Source: JBCBRD01 sp039819885 (lineage in GTDB: Bacteria; Pseudomonadota; Alphaproteobacteria; Rhizobiales; Hyphomicrobiaceae). Taken from it: a stretch of 5,548 nt of DNA. This document shows positions 1 through 5,096 of the stretch, piece by piece. Each line of letters opens with the position of its first letter. The first letter of the stretch is position 1. The position numbers and the translations under genes are program-made. Below the pieces are notes generated by a model. That model saw only the letters and a list, made by a program, of their open reading frames with translations. It was not told the origin of the DNA and did not search any database. The stretch covers positions 1 to 5,548 of the forward strand of contig JBCBRD010000201.1 of the NCBI GenBank assembly GCA_039819885.1, in the 5' to 3' direction.

Positions 1-417
1 CTATACGGTTGGTCTCCGGTGGCGATGCATGGTTGGCGCGCGACCTTGTTGAAGCTGTTTGGCGCAAAAATCCAGGGCGACTATATGAACCTACGTTTCG
101 AGCTACCGCGCACCCCAAGGCAGTCTCGCCGAACAACGAGTGCGCCGAAGTTGAAGTGGGCTGTCGCAACCTTGGACTCCAGACAAGTCGCAACCATCGA
201 CAAGCTCGTTGCGGAAGTCGAAGGGGTCAAATCCGGACAGATGATTCTTAAACTGAAAACGCGCAAAGGCAGACCTGTCCTCGGCACGGATGCCTACTTC
301 TTCAAAGAGGGCACAGCCAAGAAGTTCCAAAACGCGCGATTTGGAGAATTCAGAGTCGACGCCAGCGGCGAAGCGATCCTCGTCGGTTTGGCGGATGAGG
401 ATCTCAAACCACTATAG
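1..417 (+). CDS. GDYXXLXY-family protein, 3' part (5' end outside window)
   Basis: The frame is open from the first base and stops at TAG 415-417, so the gene probably starts upstream. In-frame GTG 19 and ATG 25 are possible but unconvincing starts. The naming motif, GDYMNLRF, is encoded at 76-99. The C-terminal half fits the family as I know it: a basic LKLKTRKGRP stretch, then GTDAYFFKEG, then an NARFGEFRVD strand, ending in AILVGLADEDL. Family members usually have one N-terminal membrane anchor followed by an extracytoplasmic domain. They often sit downstream of DUF2157 and DUF4401 membrane proteins, which would lie left of this window. No biochemical function is established. Oddity: the PxDPR-like stretch I expect just before GDY is not visible, and the preceding residues (TLLKLFGAKIQ) look diverged. 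The gene converges on the moeB-like gene with only 8 bases between stop codons. The family call is fairly secure; the 5' end is not. Confidence 0.8.
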   Translation, partial: LYGWSPVAMHGWRATLLKLFGAKIQGDYMNLRFELPRTPRQSRRTTSAPKLKWAVATLDSRQVATIDKLVAEVEGVKSGQMILKLKTRKGRPVLGTDAYFFKEGTAKKFQNARFGEFRVDASGEAILVGLADEDLKPL

Positions 418-425
418 GCCAAGCC

Positions 426-1250
426 CTACGAACCCACCATTTCCGCACCGCTATGGATCGAAAGATCGGTGATTGTTGGCGCTTCACCGCTGAGTGCGTT
501 CTTTGGATTCCAAGCCACGTCCACCGATTGAAACCGGGTGGATAACGCGTCGTAAATCAACAACGTTCCAGCCAGACTATCGCCTGCTCCAGTGATTTCC
601 TTCAACACCTCAACGGCTTGAAGGGTGCCAATTACGCCGACGATCGCCCCCAGTACACCCACCTCCGAACAGTTCGCCACTGTTCCAGCAGGCGGAGCCT
701 CGGGAAAGATGCAGCGGTATGTAGGATAAGGCTTGCCGTCGTCACTTTTCAGATGCGGCTTGAACGTCGACACATAACCATCGAACGGTCCGACTGCCCC
801 GAACACCAGCGTCGTCTTGGCAAAATAGCAAGCATCCGACACCAGATAGCGAGTATCGAAATTATCCGATCCATCACACACGATATCGTAGTCGGCCAAC
901 AGCGCCATTGCGTTATCGGCGGTAAACCGCTCTGCATATGTTTTGACTTCAACATGTGGGTTCAGCCTGGATATCGCAGCACCCCCACTTTCGACCTTCA
1001 ATGTATCGACGCCGCCCGTATCGTGCAGAACCTGCCGTTGCAGATTAGACAGCGAGACAACGTCGTCATCAATAAGCCCGATCGTCCCCACACCGGCGGC
1101 CGCAAGGTACATGGCAATGGGCGAACCAAGTCCCCCTGCGCCAACCAGCAACACACGTGCTGCTTTCAGCTTCTGTTGGCCAGCCCCACCCACTTCCCGC
1201 AAAACCAGATGGCGCTTGTAGCGCTCGATTTCATCTGCTGAGAGCGACAT
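426..1250 (-). CDS. moeB: MoeB/HesA/ThiF-family E1-like adenylyltransferase
   Basis: Family members are cytoplasmic enzymes that use ATP to adenylate the C-terminal glycine of a small sulfur-carrier protein (MoaD for molybdopterin, ThiS for thiamine). The 274-residue product is about MoeB size and has no rhodanese domain. Visible motifs: an N-terminal ERYKRHLVL helix (9-17), nucleotide-binding GAGGLG (37-42), acidic IDDD (60-63), SNLQRQ with Arg72, Lys85, DGSDNFDTR (126-134), and the catalytic-type cysteine in NCSEVGV (Cys194). In E. coli MoeB four cysteines bind zinc. Here only the one in TYRC (Cys180) remains and the C-terminal CxxC is absent, which I believe is common in alphaproteobacteria. 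I chose ATG 1250 over the longer TTG 1265 because GGAG at 1260-1263 lies well placed before the ATG and overlaps the TTG. No moaD, moaE or thiS is in view, so the partner carrier is inferred. The gene is convergent with the GDYXXLXY gene. Confidence 0.87.
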   Translation of the reverse strand: MSLSADEIERYKRHLVLREVGGAGQQKLKAARVLLVGAGGLGSPIAMYLAAAGVGTIGLIDDDVVSLSNLQRQVLHDTGGVDTLKVESGGAAISRLNPHVEVKTYAERFTADNAMALLADYDIVCDGSDNFDTRYLVSDACYFAKTTLVFGAVGPFDGYVSTFKPHLKSDDGKPYPTYRCIFPEAPPAGTVANCSEVGVLGAIVGVIGTLQAVEVLKEITGAGDSLAGTLLIYDALSTRFQSVDVAWNPKNALSGEAPTITDLSIHSGAEMVGS

Positions 1251-1259
1251 GGGGCGGGT

Positions 1260-1263
1260 CTCC
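1260..1263 (-). promoter_or_regulatory. Ribosome binding site that decides the moeB start
   Basis: Read on the minus strand, GGAG is followed by nine bases and then ATG 1250. The upstream in-frame TTG (1263-1265) overlaps this GGAG and has no such site of its own, so the shorter protein is preferred. Confidence 0.6.
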
Positions 1264-1315
1264 AACGATACGTGAGTTTGTTCAGGTCGGCGTCATACAG
1301 GGTCAGCGGGCCTCG

Positions 1316-1330
1316 CGGCAAGAGCTGCCG
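1316..1330. repeat. Small inverted repeat, 5-bp arms
   Basis: CGGCA (1316-1320), five bases, then TGCCG (1326-1330). It lies 66 bases upstream of the moeB ATG. It could be a short hairpin in the moeB leader or a weak operator. With 5-bp arms, chance is a real possibility. Confidence 0.3.
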
Positions 1331-1343
1331 TTCACACACCCAT

Positions 1344-1357
1344 CTCACAACCGTGAG
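1344..1357. repeat. Inverted repeat CTCAC-N4-GTGAG, candidate operator
   Basis: CTCAC (1344-1348) and GTGAG (1353-1357) are perfect inverted copies separated by AACC. It sits in the divergent region, 94 bases upstream of the moeB ATG. The size and spacing would suit a dimeric helix-turn-helix regulator, but no regulator gene is in the window, so this remains a structural observation. Confidence 0.3.
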
Positions 1358-1457
1358 GCAGCGTGGTCGGATCGTGTGATGCAATGGGCGCTATCCGCCG
1401 TTACACAGACGTCGGACGAGGCGTCGACCAAAGAACGCGCACGCTAGGAAAAGTGGA

Positions 1458-1469
1458 AAAACCGGTTTT
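1458..1469. repeat. Perfect 12-bp palindrome AAAACCGGTTTT, candidate operator
   Basis: The sequence is fully self-complementary with no gap. It is embedded in GGAAAAACCGGTTTTCC (1455-1471), where the outer GGA and TCC would also pair if one extra A were bulged out. It lies about 80 bases upstream of the start of the four-helix membrane protein gene. An ungapped palindrome makes a poor RNA hairpin, so a protein-binding site is more likely than a terminator. No known regulator motif is recognised. Confidence 0.4.
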
Positions 1470-1540
1470 CCGTGAAGGCGTGCGTCAAACCAAGAATGCC
1501 CCGCCAGATGATCACCAACGACAAACCATAAGAAAAAGAA

Positions 1541-1545
1541 AAGGA
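1541..1545 (+). promoter_or_regulatory. Ribosome binding site of the four-helix membrane protein gene
   Basis: AAGGA followed by six bases and ATG 1552. This supports 1552 over the in-frame ATG 1363 far upstream. The second ATG at 1558 is also possible and would shorten the protein by two residues. Confidence 0.6.
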
Positions 1546-1551
1546 TCAACC

Positions 1552-2076
1552 ATGACCATGAGCAACACACTCGATACCCGCAACGTCTCAATCTCACCAG
1601 GGGCCGTCTCGGTCTTCACAACCGTCGTGCTGGCAGCCGTTGCTGCTCTCGCGACCTGGGAAATCTTCGCCCGCTTGATTGCACCGCTATGGATCGGTGG
1701 CCCGCTGGAGCCAGCAGGTCTCATTCAATCGGTGTTCAACAGCGCATTGGTGAAAGACCTTATCGGCAATATCGGCCTCACCAAGTCTGGCGCCGAAGCA
1801 CTCCACATTTTCACCGGCCTCGTCGGCTATTCACTCGGCTACCTTCTCGTGGTTCGGCCACTTGTGAAGAGCGCCGCACCAGCTCTCCCGTGGTGGGTCG
1901 TGTCCGCCGTTTATGGTGTCGCCCTATGGGTCTTCGCGCTCTACATCATGGCACACCTGATCGCAGGCTTCCCAGCCTTCATCGGTTTCGGCCAGCTCAC
2001 CTGGGCATCACTCGTTGGACACGTTGCTTACGCAGTCGTTCTGGGCGCTGTCATCCGGGCACGCTTCGGCCGCTGA
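1552..2076 (+). CDS. Four-helix integral membrane protein of unknown function
   Basis: I do not recognise this 174-residue protein with certainty. It has a polar N-terminus (1-18) and four hydrophobic segments at roughly 19-41, 84-104, 114-136 and 148-168. A longer loop of about 40 residues lies between the first two, and the end is basic (RARFGR). Each of the last three helices holds or borders a histidine (His85, His135, His157), near glycines and aromatics: GLVGYSLGY in helix 2, WVFALYIMAHLIAG in helix 3 and LVGHVAYAVVLG in helix 4. The general look recalls small four-helix families of the DUF1440/YagU or DUF6789 type; that is an impression, not an assignment. It is transcribed alone: divergent from moeB, convergent with cysK, and followed by a hairpin at 2103-2126. 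Start ATG 1552 is supported by AAGGA six bases before it. Real gene: high confidence. Function: unknown. Confidence 0.85.
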   Translation: MTMSNTLDTRNVSISPGAVSVFTTVVLAAVAALATWEIFARLIAPLWIGGPLEPAGLIQSVFNSALVKDLIGNIGLTKSGAEALHIFTGLVGYSLGYLLVVRPLVKSAAPALPWWVVSAVYGVALWVFALYIMAHLIAGFPAFIGFGQLTWASLVGHVAYAVVLGAVIRARFGR

Positions 2077-2102
2077 TCAGCGACGAAAGACTTTCAGCCG
2101 AT

Positions 2103-2126
2103 GAGGCGGTCCGAAACGACCGCCTC
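2103..2126. terminator. Hairpin between convergent genes, probable bidirectional terminator
   Basis: GAGGCGGTC (2103-2111) and GACCGCCTC (2118-2126) form a perfect 9-bp GC-rich stem with a six-base loop, CGAAAC. It lies 26 bases after the stop of the membrane protein gene and 13 bases after the stop of cysK, where both transcripts should end. Neither side has a run of T, so if it terminates it does so without a classical U-tract. It could also protect 3' ends. Confidence 0.75.
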
Positions 2127-2139
2127 CCGGCATCTGAGA

Positions 2140-3162
2140 TCAGGCACCAACCGGCTCGAACAGGTCGCTTGAATAGTAGCGCTCAGCAGAAGACGGTGCG
2201 AACGTGACAACTGTCTTGCCTTCAAAGGCATCGCGGGTCGCGACTGTCAAAGCTGCAGCCAGGTTGGCGCCGGTCGATATGCCACCAGGAATACCCTCAA
2301 CCTTGGCCAACATTCGGCTGGCCTCGAAAGCCATATCGTTGGGCACGGTGATCACTTCATCGATCAGCGAGCGATCGAGAATGTCCGGCACGAAGCCTGC
2401 GCCGATACCCTGGATCTTGTGCGGACCCTTTTCACCCTTCGAAAGGATAGGGCTGTCGCTTGGTTCTACAGCAAACACTTTCAAATCCGGATTGCGTGCC
2501 TTCAAGACCCGGCCACAACCCGTCAAAGTTCCACCTGTCCCAACGCCGACCACCAATGCGTCGACCTTCCCGCCCGTATCAGACCAAATCTCCTCAGCCG
2601 TAGTCAGTTCGTGAACCTTCGGGTTCGCAGGGTTCTCGAACTGCGATGGTATGACAGCACCTTCGATGTCTGCCGCAAGCGCTTTGGCCTTGGCAATCGC
2701 CCCGCCCATGCCCTCGGGTGCAGGTGTCAGTTCCAACTCCGCGCCCAGGTGGATGAACAACTTGCGGCGTTCCATCGACATGGATTCAGGCATTGTCAGA
2801 ATGATCCGGTAGCCCCGCGCAGCCGCAACGAACGCTAAACCCACTCCGGTGTTTCCAGATGTTGGCTCGATCAAGACGCTCTTGCCTGGCGTCAACCGCC
2901 CTTGCGCCTCCAAAGCATCGATCATCGAGACACCGATCCGGTCCTTGACGGATGACAGCGGATTGAAGAACTCCAACTTGATGAGCACGTCACCCTTGGT
3001 TTGGGCTGCGGCCATGACCCGTCCAAGCCGTACGAGTGGCGTATGCCCAATGGTCTCATCGACTGACTGATAGACCTTACCTCGACCCCAAGCCTTGGTC
3101 GCTTCGAGCGTTTTGATCTCTGGGACGCTGGCAGGCACTTCAGTCGGTTGGGAACTCTCCAT
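2140..3162 (-). CDS. cysK: Cysteine synthase A (O-acetylserine sulfhydrylase)
   Basis: A cytoplasmic PLP enzyme that makes L-cysteine from O-acetyl-L-serine and sulfide, the last step of sulfur assimilation. The 340-residue product shows the family motifs in order: ETIGHTPLVRL (36-46), NPLSSVKDR with the PLP lysine Lys73, substrate-loop PTSGNTG (100-106), phosphate-binding GTGGTLTG (208-215), and GGISTGAN near the C-terminus. Near the end the usual SSGERY reads SSAERY. It is about 30 residues longer than typical CysK because of an N-terminal, Glu/Pro-rich tail (about 1-30) before the first conserved strand. CysM is less likely, given the overall CysK-like motifs, but cystathionine beta-synthase-like relatives cannot be fully excluded. 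Start ATG 3162 has an AAAGGTG ribosome site seven bases upstream. It lies 91 bases downstream of dut on the same strand and may share its transcript. The short gap holds a tandem AAGGCC pair (3207-3212, 3215-3220) but no clear promoter or terminator. Confidence 0.95.
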   Translation of the reverse strand: MESSQPTEVPASVPEIKTLEATKAWGRGKVYQSVDETIGHTPLVRLGRVMAAAQTKGDVLIKLEFFNPLSSVKDRIGVSMIDALEAQGRLTPGKSVLIEPTSGNTGVGLAFVAAARGYRIILTMPESMSMERRKLFIHLGAELELTPAPEGMGGAIAKAKALAADIEGAVIPSQFENPANPKVHELTTAEEIWSDTGGKVDALVVGVGTGGTLTGCGRVLKARNPDLKVFAVEPSDSPILSKGEKGPHKIQGIGAGFVPDILDRSLIDEVITVPNDMAFEASRMLAKVEGIPGGISTGANLAAALTVATRDAFEGKTVVTFAPSSAERYYSSDLFEPVGA

Positions 3163-3253
3163 GGGACATCACCTTTCTTGGTCGGGGTTTTTTGGTGAAT
3201 AGTCTTAAGGCCCCAAGGCCAATCGGGAAAGGTGCAAGGAGAGCATGCAGCGA

Positions 3254-3718
3254 TCAAGAACCTGTAGACCCAAAGCCACCAGCACCACGAGCGGTGTCCG
3301 GTAAGTGTTCGACCACTTCAAAGTCAGCGCGCCAGACAGGCGCGATCACGAGTTGTGCAATGCGATCTCCACGCGAAACCGTGAACGCCTGCTGACCATG
3401 GTTGATCAAGATCACGCCCACTTCGCCGCGGTAGTCGGCGTCAATCGTTCCAGGTGCGTTCAGTACCGAGACACCATGCTTCAGCGCCAAGCCGGAACGC
3501 GGGCGGACCTGCGCCTCGAAGAGCGGTGGCAGGGCAAGCGCAAACCCCGTTGGGATCAGCGCCCGTGCGCCGCATTCCAGAACAACTGGCGCATCAGCCA
3601 TAACAGCAGCACGTAGGTCCATGCCAGCAGCATCGGCCGTCTCATAGGTCGGAATCGGCAGATCAGACCCGTGCGCCAGACGCTGCAGGCTCACCTTCAC
3701 AACACGTTCAGCCGACAT
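3254..3718 (-). CDS. dut: Deoxyuridine 5'-triphosphate nucleotidohydrolase (dUTPase)
   Basis: Hydrolyses dUTP to dUMP and pyrophosphate. This keeps uracil out of DNA and feeds thymidylate synthesis. The family works as a homotrimer with active sites built from neighbouring subunits. All five trimeric dUTPase motifs are present in the 154 residues: I AGMDLRA (31-37), II RPRSGLALKHGV (72-83), III from LNAPGTIDADYRG with catalytic Asp93 and Tyr96, IV RGDRIAQLV (116-124), V RGAGGFGSTG (144-153) with Phe149, so the mobile C-terminal arm is intact. Length matches the bacterial norm. I chose ATG 3718 rather than the longest open start at 3757, because AGGA lies seven bases upstream and the extra 13 residues would only read through the end of coaBC. 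The start overlaps the coaBC stop by 11 bases (ATGTCGGCTGA), which points to translational coupling. dut beside coaBC is a widespread bacterial arrangement. Confidence 0.97.
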   Translation of the reverse strand: MSAERVVKVSLQRLAHGSDLPIPTYETADAAGMDLRAAVMADAPVVLECGARALIPTGFALALPPLFEAQVRPRSGLALKHGVSVLNAPGTIDADYRGEVGVILINHGQQAFTVSRGDRIAQLVIAPVWRADFEVVEHLPDTARGAGGFGSTGS

Positions 3719-4961
3719 CGCGCTGTCCTGTTTGACCGTCTGACAGAGCAGCGGCAATGCGTTTCACGAGTTCGGTTGAGACGTCCGACTTCGCCATCTG
3801 CGGCCATGCCTCTACGCCATCGCGCGTCACCAGATGGATGGTGTTGCGATCGCCACCCATGACACCCGTGCGAGCTGAAACATCGTTGGCAACAATCCAG
3901 TCCGCATTTTTCGAAATCAGCTTGCGTTGAGCAAATCCAACCACATTTTCGGTCTCCGCAGCGAAACCAACAACTAAGGACGGTCGCAGCTTCGGATCAT
4001 CCGCGATCGTTTTGAGAATATCCGGGTTTTCCACCAGTTTAAGTGACGGCGCAGAATGTCCTTTGGTCTTTTTGATTTTCTGCTCGACATGACCATCCGT
4101 GCGCCAATCAGCCACCGCAGCCGCGAACACACCAACATCTGGGGGATCACCAAGAGCGTGCAGCGCGTCCCGAACTGCCGCTAACATCTCCTCTGCTGTT
4201 TCGACCCGCTGGACGTCAACGCCGACAGGATCAGGCAGCCCGACCGGGCCGGACACCAACGTGACCCGGGCACCAGCTTCGGCTGCCGCGCGTGCAATTG
4301 CGAAACCCTGCTTGCCCGAAGATCGGTTGGCGATGTAGCGAACAGGATCAATCGGCTCATGCGTTGGCCCGGCCGTAATCACAACGTGCTTTCCCAAAAG
4401 CGCGCCCTCAGATGCCGTCACAGCCAGCCGCTCTTCAATCGCTGCAACCAGTGTCATTGTCTCGACCAGCCGCCCAACACCGGCTTCCCCACTCTCAGCC
4501 ATTTCTCCTGCTTCAGGTCCGATAATCTGTGCCCCATCTGCCTGCAACTGCGCGACATTGCGTTGGGTTGCCGGATGCGACCACATTTTCGGGTTCATGG
4601 CAGGCGCGACCAGCAGCGGTTTGTCATTGGCGAGCAGTGTTGCGGTTGCCAGGTCATCGGCAAGTCCATTGGCCATGCGCGCGATGAGGTTCGCCGTGGC
4701 CGGTGCCACCACAATGATATCGGATTGCCGAGACAGCTTGATGTGGCCGATCTCGCGCTCGTCATCGACGTCGAAAAGCTCGGTGAACACCCGCTCATTT
4801 GTGAGCGCGGAAACCGCCAAAGGTGTAATGAAAGCCTGCGCCGACTGTGTCATGATCGTTCGCACCGAGTGACCGCGCTCCTTGAGCCGTCGGACAAGGT
4901 CAAGACACTTGTAACAAGCGATGCCGCCACCAATTGTCAAAAGGATACGGTTGCCGGTCAA
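3708..4961 (-). CDS. coaBC: Bifunctional phosphopantothenoylcysteine decarboxylase / phosphopantothenate-cysteine ligase
   Basis: Two steps of coenzyme A synthesis. The C-terminal CoaB domain joins 4'-phosphopantothenate to cysteine using CTP. The N-terminal CoaC flavoprotein domain (FMN) then decarboxylates the product to 4'-phosphopantetheine. The 417-residue length fits the family. CoaC (about 1-180): GGGIACYK (11-18), His73 in GHIKLS, APATANLIARMANG (86-99), and PAMNPKMW with Asn123. The clamp region GEMAESGEAGVGRL (152-165) lacks the cysteine found in E. coli (Cys158); Ser157 is nearest. CoaB (about 190 on): ITAGPTHEPIDPVRYI (195-210), Asn212, RSSGKQG (213-219), AAVADW (281-286) and KIKK (295-298). 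I chose TTG 4961 over the longer ATG 5081, since the extra 40 residues precede the usual family start and GAGAAAGGG lies seven bases before the TTG. First gene of a unit with dut, which it overlaps by 11 bases. Confidence 0.96.
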   Translation of the reverse strand: MTGNRILLTIGGGIACYKCLDLVRRLKERGHSVRTIMTQSAQAFITPLAVSALTNERVFTELFDVDDEREIGHIKLSRQSDIIVVAPATANLIARMANGLADDLATATLLANDKPLLVAPAMNPKMWSHPATQRNVAQLQADGAQIIGPEAGEMAESGEAGVGRLVETMTLVAAIEERLAVTASEGALLGKHVVITAGPTHEPIDPVRYIANRSSGKQGFAIARAAAEAGARVTLVSGPVGLPDPVGVDVQRVETAEEMLAAVRDALHALGDPPDVGVFAAAVADWRTDGHVEQKIKKTKGHSAPSLKLVENPDILKTIADDPKLRPSLVVGFAAETENVVGFAQRKLISKNADWIVANDVSARTGVMGGDRNTIHLVTRDGVEAWPQMAKSDVSTELVKRIAAALSDGQTGQRDVG

Positions 4962-4968
4962 ATTTCGG

Positions 4969-4977
4969 CCCTTTCTC
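4969..4977 (-). promoter_or_regulatory. Ribosome binding site that decides the coaBC start
   Basis: On the minus strand GAGAAAGGG is followed by seven bases and then TTG 4961. The protein then begins MTGNRILLTIGGG, close to the normal family N-terminus. A non-ATG start may lower translation. Confidence 0.6.
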
Positions 4978-5033
4978 GTGCGACCTTGAGCGGGAATAAG
5001 CCACGGCCGGGACACAACTATTCGGCCCGAACC

Positions 5034-5063
5034 AATGTAATGGTGGACCATAACATGTTTCAA
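5034..5063 (-). promoter_or_regulatory. Candidate sigma-70 type promoter of coaBC-dut
   Basis: On the minus strand, TTGAAA (5058-5063) matches five of six positions of the -35 consensus. After 18 bases, TACATT (5034-5039) matches four of six positions of the -10 consensus. Transcription would begin near 5027 and give a leader of about 65 bases before TTG 4961. The -10 is imperfect, and alphaproteobacterial promoters are often degenerate, so this is a candidate only. Confidence 0.35.
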
Positions 5064-5096
5064 AGCCGCTGGGTTTGTCATGCCGCGATACCGTCA

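Larger units (their letters stand above)
1251..1551. other. Divergent intergenic region between moeB and the four-helix membrane protein gene
   Basis: About 300 bases without a convincing gene. Open frames crossing it (for example minus-strand 1166-1384, and the plus-strand in-frame extension back to 1363) have no recognisable domain and no good ribosome site. It must hold the promoters of both flanking genes, but I could not pick out a clear -35/-10 pair for either. It does hold three small inverted repeats (1316-1330, 1344-1357, 1458-1469) that are candidate regulatory sites. The last 30 bases before ATG 1552 are A-rich and carry the ribosome site AAGGA. Confidence 0.6.

Noticed and set aside
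618..1241. Long plus-strand open frame of 207 codons opposite moeB
   Set aside because: It is the antisense shadow of a gene with clear E1-family motifs. Its own translation shows no domain and an odd composition.
1166..1384. Minus-strand open frame of 72 codons crossing the moeB start
   Set aside because: Part of its translation (GPLTLYDADLNKLTYRW) looks protein-like, but it overlaps moeB in another frame, has no good ribosome site and no family I recognise.
1363..1551. Extended start for the four-helix membrane protein at ATG 1363
   Set aside because: The added 63 residues are charged and featureless, and AAGGA is correctly spaced before ATG 1552.
1689..2207. Plus-strand frame of 172 codons overlapping the membrane protein gene
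   Set aside because: It is an Arg/His-rich shadow frame that runs through the hairpin and into the cysK 3' end. The other frame gives clean membrane helices.
2204..2838. Plus-strand open frames opposite cysK
   Set aside because: They are antisense shadows of a gene with all CysK motifs; no domain is seen.
3207..3220. Tandem AAGGCC repeats two bases apart between dut and cysK
   Set aside because: Two six-base copies of a GGCC-containing word are easily expected by chance. They can form only a 4-bp stem, so neither an operator nor a terminator is supported.
3163..3253. Possible riboswitch in the cysK leader (SAM or T-box type)
   Set aside because: The gap is only 91 bases, and I see no matching conserved elements or paired stems.
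4558..4872. Plus-strand open frame opposite coaBC
   Set aside because: It is a Ser/Ala-rich antisense shadow typical of high-GC coding DNA.
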